From a virus: a DNA stretch of 51,700 nt. The notes beneath the pieces are model-generated. The model had not been told where the DNA came from. It worked only from the letters and a program-made list of their open reading frames with translations, and did no database searches. Shown in pieces: positions 14,472 through 25,500 of the stretch (the stretch's first letter is position 1; each line of letters opens with the position of its first letter). The translations under genes were made by a program, and so were the position numbers. The stretch spans positions 1-51,700 of IMG/VR virus record IMGVR_UViG_3300021168_000005. One strand, written 5' to 3'.

Positions 14472-16685
14472 TTATTCCTTTTTTCCTAATGAACGATTAA
14501 TAACTTTCTGTCGTTCTTCAGAAGTAAGCTCTTCAAACTTTTTATTAGGATAAAGTTCTTTAAGCGCGTCTCCAAGTTTCATGGTGTCTTTACCAGAAAC
14601 TTTCTGTGTTGCTTCTCGCATTCTGCGATTTAAAGCTTCTTCTTCTGTTTCTTGTGGAACCTTTTTAGTGCTTTCTGCTGCTTTACTTTCTGCTTCTGAA
14701 GCTTGCTGAAGCAACTTAACTTCGTGAGCAAAAGGAGATTCTCCCGGTGCAGAATGTTGTCTCCAATATCTAAATGGTTCTCCTTCTTTCATAAGACCAG
14801 CTTTAGTAGCCTGATCTATATCACTCCAAACTTTATCACTCATCAGTAATAAGTTTGGCAATCGCCCTTTATCTCCTGGAAATTCTTCTTGGAGTTTAGA
14901 CAGCAGAGCTGTGAAAACTTTATTACGTTCTTTCGATGGCCCTAACCTCTGCTGGTCCGTCATTAAGATATTCAGATAGAAAAGAAACTTATGACCTCTA
15001 GCTTCGAACTGTATCTTATTCTTGCCAAGTCCAAGCTTATCTAACTGAGCATCAACATGCTTGGTTAAATTTTCTCCAAATTCTAAACTTTTAGCACTAG
15101 CTACGCCGGGTTTAACTGCAACGCCAGTATCCGGATCAATAGTTCCTTTACCATAAAGATGATCTATTGCCTTCTGTGGGTGATTCCGTATCAGCGTATC
15201 AAGACTATCTTTATTAGCTGCATGAGAGATACTTTCATGCGTTTGTTGTTTGCTTGCGCCCTCTAATTTAGTAAGAACATTATTAAGCTCTGGAACTGCT
15301 GCTCGCTGCTTTACTAAGTCTTGCGCCACGTCAACACCAACAACCGTTTGGTCGATATAAGCGATCTGATCTGCAAACTCAGGAGCTACTTTAGCTAGCT
15401 TCGCTAGTGCAACTTTCTTCATCGCTTCTGGTGCTTTACTGAAATTACCTCCAGTAAGATCATTCAAGGCAGATATAACTGCCGCACTTATTTTCTGCTT
15501 CTGGCTACCTGCTAACGCGATGGTCGGTGTAGAAACTGTCGTTATCGGAGACTTCGTTTTTATATCTTTGATAGCAATATCTACTAAATCTGAAACTCCT
15601 TTTCCACCGGCCCATCCAAATATACGTCCTAAAAACATTTCCGCAGGAGTAAAAATAGCAGTTCCAATACCAAAACCTGCTGCTTCTTTAGGGCCACTTT
15701 CTCCTGATACAGTTCCGACAAGATAACCTTGAGCAGCATTATAAATAGACTTACTAGCAATTTTAGCTACGCCAGTAGCCTTATCGACATTAAGAAGTTC
15801 TCCAATTCCTACTTTACCGAGCAATCCTTCTGAAAGCTCGAAAGCTGGAAGCTGCCCTGCAAATTCTCCCGCTCCGCGCATAATCTTGTTGGTTAGATTT
15901 TGTTTGTAACCATTCAAAGCATACCACTCATCAGCGCTAAGATATTCATCAAGCTTCTTTTCTGTCTTATCTTCTCGCACTGATGTGTAATGGGGATTCA
16001 TAATAATCGGCCCCATGTGAGCAGCGACTGTCGCGCTTAATAGCGCAGTGCCAAGAGAGAACTCTTTAGATAGATTTTGAAAGTGAAAGATAGCAGTTCT
16101 ATTAGCTTCTTCTAAAGCTTTCGCAGTGTGCAACACAGTAGATGCTACGCCACTAGCGCCAGCTTTTAAAGCTTCTTCATGTTTCTTTTCATCTGCTCTA
16201 GTAAGACCAGGAATTATGCCACCTAACGGCTTATCTTGTGCAGAGGGGTTAACTTTTCCCTGCCAGTAAGTTCCTCTATCTCTGGCCCAAGCTTTAAAGT
16301 CTCCCTTATAATTTGCAGCTTTATTTACAGGCTCAACATATTTCTTATAGAAGGCTGCTTGATAAGCAAGTCTTTTTTCCGCTGTCGCGTTCTTGTATAA
16401 GTCACTCTCTTCAAGTGTCTTAAGATGTCTTTGCATCACGACCGAAGGTGGTAACGTAGTTTCTGGTTCATAACTACCGCTAGCATCAGCACGCGCCATT
16501 GCTTCTTTAAATCCCGGAGATTTACTAAGCAACGGAAACATCTCGTCTGTGTTAATCATTATCGGAGACTGATTATTCGCAGACGTAGGAACTTGTGGAG
16601 CATTAGGATTATCTAACGCTCCACTTGTTATTGGAGTCGGTATAGTAATATCATCACTGCTGGTCTGCTGTCGTTGCGGCATCAT
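14472..16685 (-). CDS. Large internal virion protein (putative ejection protein)
   Basis: 737 aa. Pro/Thr-rich start, long Ala/Lys-rich helices, and a Gly/Ala-rich central part with hydrophobic stretches. The C-terminus is highly charged (QETEEEALNRRMRE, EELTSEERQKVINR). No transglycosylase or protease motif was found. Two adjacent ATG codons; GGGGAAG fits either. It overlaps the preceding gene by 32 bases. Probably an ejected inner-capsid protein. Confidence 0.6.
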   Translation of the reverse strand: MMPQRQQTSSDDITIPTPITSGALDNPNAPQVPTSANNQSPIMINTDEMFPLLSKSPGFKEAMARADASGSYEPETTLPPSVVMQRHLKTLEESDLYKNATAEKRLAYQAAFYKKYVEPVNKAANYKGDFKAWARDRGTYWQGKVNPSAQDKPLGGIIPGLTRADEKKHEEALKAGASGVASTVLHTAKALEEANRTAIFHFQNLSKEFSLGTALLSATVAAHMGPIIMNPHYTSVREDKTEKKLDEYLSADEWYALNGYKQNLTNKIMRGAGEFAGQLPAFELSEGLLGKVGIGELLNVDKATGVAKIASKSIYNAAQGYLVGTVSGESGPKEAAGFGIGTAIFTPAEMFLGRIFGWAGGKGVSDLVDIAIKDIKTKSPITTVSTPTIALAGSQKQKISAAVISALNDLTGGNFSKAPEAMKKVALAKLAKVAPEFADQIAYIDQTVVGVDVAQDLVKQRAAVPELNNVLTKLEGASKQQTHESISHAANKDSLDTLIRNHPQKAIDHLYGKGTIDPDTGVAVKPGVASAKSLEFGENLTKHVDAQLDKLGLGKNKIQFEARGHKFLFYLNILMTDQQRLGPSKERNKVFTALLSKLQEEFPGDKGRLPNLLLMSDKVWSDIDQATKAGLMKEGEPFRYWRQHSAPGESPFAHEVKLLQQASEAESKAAESTKKVPQETEEEALNRRMREATQKVSGKDTMKLGDALKELYPNKKFEELTSEERQKVINRSLGKKE

Positions 16686-17985
16686 CTTCCCCTGACTGGA
16701 ATAGTTGCAGCATTTGCTGCATCTCGTTATCGTCCAATTTTAGGGGATCTTGATTAAAATCATTCTCATCAAGACCAACTCTTTTAGCAGCCTCTGCCGA
16801 GACTATTTTCTGCTGCATCTCTAACAAAGAAAGCTGATTATTTAACGCTTTCAGTGCATTATTATCATGTGCTTTAGCCGCTGCTGTTACTTGTTCTTTA
16901 ATAGCTTTAGCTTGTGAATCTAGTGATTTAATAAGTGTACCCAGTTTCTTATCCTCAATATTTCCAGCCGTAGGCTTAAATCTCTCGCGTAATTGTTGAA
17001 CGCGATTATTAACTCCCTCTAATACTTTATCCGCACGATACTTCCACATGCGTTCCATAATTTGCATTCTATCATTAGCACCTTGCACTGTCATCAATGT
17101 ACGTAGTACTGCGGCTTGAGTGTTTCTATCTTTAGCATCGACCATCATCTTGGCCATGTTCATCTTATCATCATTAGTAAGTTTATTAGCCGCTGCACGT
17201 TGATTGATCTGCATTAAATCCTTAGTGAAGGTTAACTCTTCTCCTGCCTTCGGCAGTACTCCTGATTTCGTCAATTGTTCTATTATTGCTAACCTTGGGT
17301 CCATCTGCGCGGTCTGCGGAACTTGCCTCATAAGCGCTTGCGCTTGAGGAGCTAACATTGTTTTCTTGGCTGCAAAATCTTGCGTGTCTTTAGCAAAAGC
17401 AGCTTTAAGCGCGTCTTGTGCTGGATTAGGTTTCTCCTTCTTTTTCTTTTCCGCAAGAGGATTTAAGTCCACTTCAAAAGCTTTAGCTAGTGCTTTTGCT
17501 TTTTTAGGATCAGAAACGATACCATTAATGATATCTGCATTGTGCTTCATCATTTCTTTATTGCCTGAGGCTTGGGCTTCGTTGTACCCTTTTATAGCTC
17601 CAGACATAATCTCAAAGTCATGCTGAAGTTTCTGAACATCCATCTGATAGTGTTTCTTTTCCGCTCCGCGTACAATATCCGCTATTGTGCCGAATAACGC
17701 TTGCTTATCCGCACGCTTGCGTTCTCCAACACTACCGAACGATCCTTGAGGTATTCCACCTCCCGGTGTAGGCTGCGGAGGTGATGGAACAATTGGACGT
17801 GCTAATTCCGGCCCAAAAGTAATATCGCCTCCAGCACTACCCATTCTTTGTTGTACAAGTTGCTGTATAAGATTTTGTGCTTGTTGCTGAATCGCAGCTT
17901 GATCTGGAAGCGCCGAAGTCGCGGCTCCAGTTAGTAAGTCTGTACCACTTTGTCCGGGCATTAACATTGCAGGATTATCTGGCAT
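16654..17985 (-). CDS. Coiled-coil internal virion protein
   Basis: 443 aa. Gln-rich N-terminus, Pro/Gly linker, then long coiled-coil helices rich in Ala, Lys, Met and Gln, ending in an acidic tail. Resembles inner-core or ejection proteins of podoviruses in composition. AAGGAG precedes the ATG. It overlaps the next gene by 32 bases in another frame. Confidence 0.6.
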   Translation of the reverse strand: MPDNPAMLMPGQSGTDLLTGAATSALPDQAAIQQQAQNLIQQLVQQRMGSAGGDITFGPELARPIVPSPPQPTPGGGIPQGSFGSVGERKRADKQALFGTIADIVRGAEKKHYQMDVQKLQHDFEIMSGAIKGYNEAQASGNKEMMKHNADIINGIVSDPKKAKALAKAFEVDLNPLAEKKKKEKPNPAQDALKAAFAKDTQDFAAKKTMLAPQAQALMRQVPQTAQMDPRLAIIEQLTKSGVLPKAGEELTFTKDLMQINQRAAANKLTNDDKMNMAKMMVDAKDRNTQAAVLRTLMTVQGANDRMQIMERMWKYRADKVLEGVNNRVQQLRERFKPTAGNIEDKKLGTLIKSLDSQAKAIKEQVTAAAKAHDNNALKALNNQLSLLEMQQKIVSAEAAKRVGLDENDFNQDPLKLDDNEMQQMLQLFQSGEDDAATTADQQ

Positions 17986-17996
17986 TTAAAATCTCC

Positions 17997-18956
17997 TTAG
18001 TGATACGTTACACCCGGCATTGTTGTTGGAATCCCTAGAGATTCTCCACCGAGAGCAGAAGCTCCAGAGCCTTGCATTGATGCTATGATTTCAGAAAGAG
18101 CACTCATATTTCCTAAAGAACTTCCACCCATACTAGAACCTGCAAGATTAGGCGTAGAGCTTGCGCTATTTTGATTGAATAACTGTTGCAATGCTTGTAA
18201 CAAACCAGCTTGACTATTTCCCCCTCCGCCAGTACTAGCACCAGCAGTAGGATTATTAGCTCCCGTTAATGAACCTATTCCAGAAGTAAGTAATCCTAAC
18301 GAAGCTCCACCACTAAAAGGAGCAGCAATAGCACCACCAAGAATTTCTAACCCTCCAAGAAGATCATTAGTCCAAGACCCTTGATTTGCTCTTTCTTGAT
18401 GGATAGTAGGAAGTACATTTTCTAGCAATCCTAATTGCTGACTCTGGGCATTCTCGAAAAGACTCGCTAGAGTTTGCTGTTGATTAAGCTGTACCTGAGA
18501 TTCAAAATCTCCCAGTCCTAAAGCAGCAGCGCTGCTAAAGCGTGCTCCAGCATCAGCAAAAGAAGATTGAATACCAGCTTCCCCGCGTGATATACCCGGT
18601 GCTTGTGCATTTAAAAATGCAGCAGCAATTTGAGGGTTAAATAACCCTTGGGTTATCATATTACCAATTAACTGTCCTGGTCCTTTGCCATAGGCAGAGC
18701 CTAAATAATTATAGAGATCACGAGTACGTCCGGGATCATTAGTACTAAAACCAGAAGATAAACCAGCAATTCCTTGCCCAGTACCGAAGGCTCCAACATT
18801 ATAAGAAGGAGAACCAAATAAAGGAATAGAAGGAAAAGCCCCTCCACCACCGGGACCGAAACCATGTGTATTTGCTCCAGTTGGATTACCATATCCACCG
18901 GGAATTGGTAAAGGAGCATTATTACTTGTAGGAAAAGGTAAACTAAAAGATGCCAT
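17997..18956 (-). CDS. Gly/Ser/Ala-rich internal virion protein
   Basis: 319 aa. The N-terminal third is Gly/Pro-rich, the middle is helical (SFADAGARFSSAAALGLGDF, then LNQQQTLASLFENAQ), and a Gly/Ala hydrophobic stretch (GGAIAAPFSGGASLGLLTSGIG) could insert in a membrane. First of the run of presumed ejection proteins, next to the adaptor gene. AAGGAGAT precedes the ATG. Confidence 0.6.
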   Translation of the reverse strand: MASFSLPFPTSNNAPLPIPGGYGNPTGANTHGFGPGGGGAFPSIPLFGSPSYNVGAFGTGQGIAGLSSGFSTNDPGRTRDLYNYLGSAYGKGPGQLIGNMITQGLFNPQIAAAFLNAQAPGISRGEAGIQSSFADAGARFSSAAALGLGDFESQVQLNQQQTLASLFENAQSQQLGLLENVLPTIHQERANQGSWTNDLLGGLEILGGAIAAPFSGGASLGLLTSGIGSLTGANNPTAGASTGGGGNSQAGLLQALQQLFNQNSASSTPNLAGSSMGGSSLGNMSALSEIIASMQGSGASALGGESLGIPTTMPGVTYH

Positions 18957-18957
18957 G

Positions 18958-19689
18958 TTAGTATCTCCTTACAACTGGACGTAACTGGCGTTCGTTATAA
19001 TCGCTCTGTCGTTGTTGTTGACTTAGTCTTTCCATAATAAGACCGACAGTTTTCTTTTGAGGATTACCATATAACTTTTGATGAAATAAAACTCCAACAT
19101 CTAACATTCCAATATCATCACAAGCTTTCTCTGCGGCAGCGTATTCTATAATATCTTGCCAGTCATCAGGAACTTGAATCGGCACATTACCAAGTACTGC
19201 TCCAGCATTACTCGCGTTATCATCTATATCTGGAAATGGATGTTGAATCTGATAACGCATATAAGTAGCGTAAGCTGCATTAGGCATATAACCAACAATA
19301 AGATTACCTTGATTAACTTGTTCTCCAACTTGACTATATGCTACTGGAATACCGGGAATAACTGACATACCTTCTACAACACGAGGTTGTCTATACTTAA
19401 GTACGTTACCTGTACTTTGACCAACAGTTATAACAGAATCAAAGTAACGAAACCAACTTACAATAAAAGTAACATACTTATGATTCGGTTGCGAAAAGAA
19501 ATTCCTTGGATATTCACTCTGATTAACAACAAAGTTGCTAATAGGCCCTTTATAACGAAGCTCTTCAAATTCATAATTCTGTGTTAAATCAAGAAGAGCT
19601 TTCTTGATATAAACAGGAATAATCGGAGCTAGGTCATCTCGATTTCGGAGCTTTCGTACTACTCCGGGAACTAAAGTTCTTATAAGCAT
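18958..19689 (-). CDS. Head-to-tail adaptor protein (P22 gp4-like / podovirus adaptor)
   Basis: 243 aa. The helical N-terminus (IIPVYIKKALLDLTQNYEFEEL) and the later DIIEYAAAEKACDDIG helix with a Gln/Arg-rich tail match the layout of phage adaptor proteins that bind under the portal ring. Position among the tail genes agrees. The long insert between the helical parts is larger than in minimal adaptors. Confidence 0.6.
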   Translation of the reverse strand: MLIRTLVPGVVRKLRNRDDLAPIIPVYIKKALLDLTQNYEFEELRYKGPISNFVVNQSEYPRNFFSQPNHKYVTFIVSWFRYFDSVITVGQSTGNVLKYRQPRVVEGMSVIPGIPVAYSQVGEQVNQGNLIVGYMPNAAYATYMRYQIQHPFPDIDDNASNAGAVLGNVPIQVPDDWQDIIEYAAAEKACDDIGMLDVGVLFHQKLYGNPQKKTVGLIMERLSQQQRQSDYNERQLRPVVRRY

Positions 19690-19694
19690 TTTGG

Positions 19695-20096
19695 TTATCC
19701 ACCTAAGAAGAACTCAACAAGTGTATTAGCCAAACTAGCATTTAGTGTTAACGCAGTAATACCCGCATTCGCGTTAGCGTTAGTAATCTGTTGCCACATT
19801 AAAAAAACTTCGCCCGGTCCAAGAGTTGCACTTAGCTGTTGCGCTAATCCTGTTGGAGTATATTTAACAACAATAAACTGTGCAGGATCATTATTCTTTA
19901 CATAAACTTGAAAAGCTTTTCCATTAGGAATAGTAATAACATTATCTCCTAAACCAAGCTTTTCATAAGTTGTAAAGTCTGCGAAGATACTATCAAAGCT
20001 TAAATTACCAAGCCCTCTATTAACAGGGACAAGTCCCGTAGTATCCTCGGTAGAGATAATTGTTGCAGATAAGGCATTAGTAACATTATTGGCCAT
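19695..20096 (-). CDS. Virion structural protein
   Basis: 133 aa, beta-rich and low in Cys, with an NGKAFQVYVKNNDPAQFIVVKY core. Probably a tail or head-decoration beta-sandwich. AGGGGAG precedes the ATG. No family recognised. Confidence 0.6.
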   Translation of the reverse strand: MANNVTNALSATIISTEDTTGLVPVNRGLGNLSFDSIFADFTTYEKLGLGDNVITIPNGKAFQVYVKNNDPAQFIVVKYTPTGLAQQLSATLGPGEVFLMWQQITNANANAGITALTLNASLANTLVEFFLGG

Positions 20097-20111
20097 TTAA
20101 TAACTCCCCTC

Positions 20112-20459
20112 TTAAAAGATGAAAAACGTTGCTGAAAGATTAGCCGTGCTACATTTCAGAAATATCTGCGTAGCAGTCCACGTAGTTCCACTATCATAAA
20201 AGCTTCCTGCACCATTCTGGCGTATAACATGAAACCCTACGGGTACTCTATTTAAGTTATGAGTAACAATAAATTCTGTATTGATAGCGCCGCTATTACT
20301 CGTAGTGCCATAGGCACCATCAATGTTATCAGTTTGTAAACCATTCTGTGTATTACCACCATAACTTATACGACCACGCAATGCTTTATAGATATCATGG
20401 AGAACAACCGTAAGATTGTCTTCACCACTTACGTGCTTAGAATATTTCCGAACTTTCAT
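20112..20459 (-). CDS. Tail-associated structural protein
   Basis: 115 aa. VTHNLNRVPVGFHVI is a pattern common in phage tail and fibre head-binding proteins. Start overlaps the stop of the gene before it (TAATG). Probably a small tail or fibre-linker protein. Confidence 0.6.
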   Translation of the reverse strand: MKVRKYSKHVSGEDNLTVVLHDIYKALRGRISYGGNTQNGLQTDNIDGAYGTTSNSGAINTEFIVTHNLNRVPVGFHVIRQNGAGSFYDSGTTWTATQIFLKCSTANLSATFFIF

Positions 20460-21082
20460 TAGATGAAATCCTTCTCATCTGCTTTGCCAACCATCATAAC
20501 GCGCGTTATAGAAACAGCACCGCTATTTGGTAAACGATTCCAAAAAATTTGTGGCCGTTCACCAGAGAGAACATCAATACCAACTTTCATGGTTCGCAAT
20601 GTATTTGAAGGAAATTTAATTTTCCGTCCATCCTTCGGTTTAATAGTTACTACGCGACTGCTAGTTTTAAAACTATCCGTATCTCGAACATAAACGCGAA
20701 CCCCAATAGTAAAGGTTGCAACATCTATTTCTCTGTAAGTTACAAAAAGAAGATGAACAGAAACCTTTCTATTTATCATCACATCTTCTTGACGGAATGT
20801 ATAAAAGCAAGCTTCTTCAGAATTAAAATTAGTTGGATCAATACTAGCTAGATAAGTTTTTTCAAAGATCGAATCAAATACTGGCATCAGCAAGCTGAAC
20901 GAAATTCCTGCTAATCCTCCGGTAGAAGTTATTAATCCGGGAGAACCTTTAATCGTAGATTTTCCTACCGGAGGTTTATATGGTGGATTTGGATTCCCTC
21001 CACCATCTCCACCACCATCAAAAATACGAAGTGTTAACTCACGCTTCCCGTGTAACTTCGCTATGAAATTATCAATATGCAT
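20459..21082 (-). CDS. Structural protein with Gly-rich linker
   Basis: 207 aa. A short N-terminal helix is followed by a Gly/Pro linker (DGGGDGGGNPNPPYKPP) and a beta-rich domain. Probably a tail component bridging the gp10-like protein and its neighbour. No strong Shine-Dalgarno, so it may be translationally coupled to the upstream gene 6 bases away. Confidence 0.55.
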   Translation of the reverse strand: MHIDNFIAKLHGKRELTLRIFDGGGDGGGNPNPPYKPPVGKSTIKGSPGLITSTGGLAGISFSLLMPVFDSIFEKTYLASIDPTNFNSEEACFYTFRQEDVMINRKVSVHLLFVTYREIDVATFTIGVRVYVRDTDSFKTSSRVVTIKPKDGRKIKFPSNTLRTMKVGIDVLSGERPQIFWNRLPNSGAVSITRVMMVGKADEKDFI

Positions 21083-21088
21083 ATCAGT

Positions 21089-22447
21089 TTACTGAATAGC
21101 AACGAAGTTCATTCTTCCAGTAACAGTAAGATTCTTTTTAATCCAAGAAACCCAAGAACTGTCTTCGACTGAATATACCCATATCTTAGTGTCTGCTCCA
21201 AATGGAATAACTAACATATAGGTTAGATAGATATAATTATTAGCCATTCTTGGAACAAACGCACTTAACGGCGTTGAAGATGCATTCGCAAGATCAGTAA
21301 AAATTTGATCGCGTGCCATCCCTCCTACATTTTTAAAACCACCAATAGATATATTATAGATATCGTCACTGCTAATAAACATCCCAATAGGACCATATCC
21401 GGCAATACTAAACGGTAATACGTTACCAATCCCACGATCAGAAGCCCACAGATGATTAAAATCAAAGGGTAATATACCATCACTGACTGCCGTCATTTCT
21501 GATATTCCGTTAGAGCGAAATATGAATCCTGTCTTATCTCCGATAGGAAGATAACCAGTTATAATATCTGGCACTTCTAAAAGATCATTAAATCCTGCAC
21601 CTATGTTAACATTGGTATCCCAAATAGACGGAAGTCCTGAAGGACACCATCTTATACGCTGAGTAAAAGCAGATTGACCAGAACCTTCTATCGTTGAAAG
21701 TAACAATAAACGTGACGCTAGAATACCAAGAAAAAATGCACCGCAAGTAATGCCATTTGTAGCATCTACAACTGCCGTACTATAGAATCCATTAGCCGGT
21801 CCCGGTTTACCATTATTAACCCAAGTAGCAGGCTGACTTCCAGCCGTATCTACTGTATTGCCACCTATAACTAACGACCATACAGGAGCAGCACCACCAG
21901 TAAAACCGGGTTTAACTACTATCTGAACATTACCATTAGAATCTATAATACGAAAATTCGCAAATACCCTTTGGTTTTTAACCCAAGGAACAGGAGTATT
22001 GACGGATGAAATTCCATCCCAAACCCATAAATTATTAGAACCGTTAGTCCAATAAAACTTATTAAGAAATGTCTGATGAGCAACAGGAATATCCGGTCCC
22101 GGTTGGACGGGGAAGGTTCCTATAATGTTCCACGCATTACGCGGATTAATTTGATAATTAGGATTTAACTGCCACAAACCCTTACGGGTCACTATTACTG
22201 TATGTGTGATATTATTACTATCCATAAACGTATCAATAACGTCTATAGGAAAGTTATCTGGAGTTCCAAGTATCTGTGGTGTTATTCTTGGTCTCGTTCG
22301 TAGTTCTTGATTCTTAAGAATGATATTTTGAAGATTAGGAGAATAAACATCTGCCATTTGATTTTCAGGTTCTTCTACGTTGATCCCCTTCCAAGGACCA
22401 TTATAGATTGCCTCAAAATAACCATTCTCTTTTATTTGAATAGGCAA
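21089..22447 (-). CDS. P22 gp10-like tail/DNA-stabilisation protein (beta-propeller)
   Basis: 452 aa, TTG start with AAGGAG at good distance. An N-terminal IYNGPWKGINVEEPENQM segment and repeated beta-blade-like strands (FYWTNGSNNLWVWDG, GYLPIGDKTGFIFRSNG, IWVYSVEDSSWVSW) resemble the packaged-DNA stabilisation protein gp10 of P22-like podoviruses, which plugs the portal-tail channel. Length is near that of gp10 (about 470 aa). Confidence 0.6.
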   Translation of the reverse strand: MPIQIKENGYFEAIYNGPWKGINVEEPENQMADVYSPNLQNIILKNQELRTRPRITPQILGTPDNFPIDVIDTFMDSNNITHTVIVTRKGLWQLNPNYQINPRNAWNIIGTFPVQPGPDIPVAHQTFLNKFYWTNGSNNLWVWDGISSVNTPVPWVKNQRVFANFRIIDSNGNVQIVVKPGFTGGAAPVWSLVIGGNTVDTAGSQPATWVNNGKPGPANGFYSTAVVDATNGITCGAFFLGILASRLLLLSTIEGSGQSAFTQRIRWCPSGLPSIWDTNVNIGAGFNDLLEVPDIITGYLPIGDKTGFIFRSNGISEMTAVSDGILPFDFNHLWASDRGIGNVLPFSIAGYGPIGMFISSDDIYNISIGGFKNVGGMARDQIFTDLANASSTPLSAFVPRMANNYIYLTYMLVIPFGADTKIWVYSVEDSSWVSWIKKNLTVTGRMNFVAIQ

Positions 22448-22468
22448 AGTTTATTCTCCTTCGGATTG

Positions 22469-22537
22469 TTACTTTTCTTTCTTTTTCTTAAGCGGTAGCT
22501 TAACTTTCTTTCCAGACTTTACAATTTTATCTTTCAT
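22469..22537 (-). CDS. Very small basic peptide
   Basis: 22 aa from the ATG at 22537, with AAAAGGAGC upstream; 11 Lys, and a C-terminal run KKKKEK. Located between two tail genes. Could be a real micro-protein or a leader peptide; the good ribosome binding site is the main support. Confidence 0.45.
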   Translation of the reverse strand: MKDKIVKSGKKVKLPLKKKKEK

Positions 22538-22561
22538 AGTTAGGCCGCTCCTTTTCTATTT

Positions 22562-25500
22562 TTAGTTACCAACACAGTTGAAACTAAAACCGTCAGAAAC
22601 CGTATTCGGACCAGTTACAGTAAAATGACTCCCATCAGTATAAGTGATTGCTAATGAGTTAGCAGGATTCGTTGTATTACTAACAGCACACTTATAAGAA
22701 GTGTTCGATGTGAAAACAGCCGCACCAGATAACGTTATTACTTTCGTACTCGGTGTTCCTGATGTTAAACTCGAAGAGTCTGCTATTATGTGGACGTTTA
22801 CTAATTGAGTTCCTGAAACATTATAAGTAACTGGAACTGTCGTAAGATTAGTAACTGGCGTCGTAGACGCTGCTTTAAAAGGGGCAGTGCCAGTACTAAG
22901 CAGAGATTCTATCTGTCCAGTATTATTAACACGCCCAACCTTAGCTCCTGAGTTAACTACTTGACTAGATACACTTGGCGTACTAATCCACCAATTTATA
23001 GCACCACCAATACCAGCACCAGTAGACGGACCTCCGGTTATATCTGAATCAGTACCGGACTGATCTGTAGTATTAAAGTTATTAGAAGCCGAAGGTTTTG
23101 GTGCTCCCCGTCCAAACATTCCAGTGTATTCTAAAATATTACGAGTTGCGTCATTGGAAGCACCATTATCAGAACGACCTCCAATAGACACTGAAGATGC
23201 CGAAGCATTAGCCGGAGGATTATTTGTACCTATATTACCAATATCCCAAACTAACGCTTTAGTTCCTAATCTACGTTGTAAAGCTCCATTATATTGTGTT
23301 CCTCCAAGAGATGGTAAAGTCCATGATTGGTAAAATATTCCTTGATAAGGAACAACATTTGGTCCAATAGTCTGCGATACACGAATATCCCAATCAAAAG
23401 GTTGATCGCAACATGTTTGTGGATTTTGTCCTGCTGTATTATCGAACCAATCTTGACGGGATACTAATAATCCATCAATTACAGAACCAGTTAAAGCTGC
23501 TCTAATTTGACCACCTGCTTCAATTACATCTTCAAGTCTAAGCTGAGGAACACAACCACTTTTAATATTAAAAGTAACTTCACAGTCTATGGCATTCTCA
23601 TTTAAATACACCATAGTCATACCACCACTCGTCACAGTTCCATGATTCCATGTTGGTTCTACTAAAAAATTAGAACTAGTATCCGGTCCAGGACATCCTA
23701 ACTTATCATAACGAGTAATCCAGCTAGCATTAAGAGTTATACTAGTTGCAGTGTTAGATGCAATAGTATTATAACAACCTGCATTTTTACCAGATAAAAC
23801 TGAAAGACTCATTCCAGCAAAACCATTTACTGTAAAGTTAGCTTGATTAATAGGCAAACCTGAAGGTGTGAAGTGTCCTCCGTTTGTACCACCAACCCAA
23901 TCATGCGTACTATCCGGTGATCCTGTTGCAGCAGTTATTAACATTGAAGAAGCTGAGAATGCTGGTACTCCGCTAGGAGTAAACGTGGCTAGAGTAGTGT
24001 TGTCGGTCCAAACATGTGTACCGTCAGCAGTGCCACTAAAATTGGAACAATTAAAAAGTACACTAGTATTTCCAGAGCCAATAGTACAAGTTACACCTGT
24101 AACAGCTTGCTGTGCAATATCTCCGAATACAAAAGATCCGCTTGTAAGAGTACCAGAAATTGTAGCACTAGAACTAGGTGCTGTAAGTACTGTACCAGTA
24201 GAACCAGTTACGGCTTGTGTTACTACTTCATTAGGAGTTATTCCAAATTTAAGAATAGTAACAGCACCAGCAACTGTTTGGTTAGTATCTACTAACGTAG
24301 TTGAACTACCACTGCTAGCAGTTAATAATGCCGTAGGCGTTCCTATACCATTCGCAGCACCAGCATTACTTGTAACTGTATAAAAAGCTCCATCTCCAGC
24401 AACTATAGAACCTATCATTATAGAACCGACAGGAAAAGTTTGACCTGGTGGTAAGAAAGCAGCTTGATTAATAACGCGAGTCTTATGTAATACTATATCA
24501 TTACCAGATATAAGCCGACGGCTTTCTGATCGCATATAGTCCATAGAACATGGACCTTGTGTTAACTCACAATACATATCAAATCCGGTCTGTGTTGAAT
24601 ATCCATTCTCCATTGAAGATTCTTCAACACCATCTCCGAAAGACACATATCCGCCGCCGTAAACGGCAATGCCATTTTTGTTACAACCTTGCATATCACC
24701 ACTAAAACCAATAGCAAGGGCATTGCCTGCTAAATTAGCATGTGTACCAATCTGAGCACAAGCCTCAGTAAAAGACTGGAATGCACAATCTCTACAATAA
24801 ATATTCGAACCTTGTGCTGCACCTCCAGATTTAGCAATTTCTAAACCGATAAATCCTACTCCACTACCAGCAAAATTAACGTGATTAAAATCTAAAAACT
24901 GTGGTTTTAAGTCTCCTGGAGTAGTAACACCATCCCAATCAATATCTACAAGTGCCACATTTTGAGAAGCTTGTGTGCTAAAACCTATATTATCAATAAC
25001 TCCGTAAGTATTACTTTGACCATTGATAATTCGTTTATTAGTAACAGTTTGATTAAATCCAGACGCTAAACGATTAATACCATGTATGGCAAAGCCATTG
25101 GTATTAAACATTTTTAATTCATCATTAATTTGATAAATACTTCCAATATGAAGTGGCCGGTTATATTGCGAAAGCCCACTAGCATTAGTACGTGCTTGCG
25201 TTTTACCTCCACCAAATGCTGCCCAAATAGATGCTTGTATAGCAGGAGTATTGGTGCTTGCACTAGCATTAGTAGAAGCTCCCCACCATTCAGGAACTAC
25301 ATCGAATGTTATTCCAGAGCCAGTAAAATCTACTACTCCATGCCCAGTAGCACTGTCAGCATTATAAAAGATTTGGTGTTGATCTGGATCATAAATACCG
25401 CCCCAAATGGTCGCTGTAGCATTTCCCGGTTTTAAAGAAACTAAACTATAAACCCAAGTTCCCGGTGAAGGATTAGTACTAATGGTCTGCGTAGCAGAAG

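Noticed and set aside
23868-24383. 171-codon open frame on the plus strand inside the giant adhesin gene
   Set aside because: Antisense to a clearly coding, signal-peptide-bearing gene with strong repeat character; an artefact of Ser/Thr/Gly codon use.
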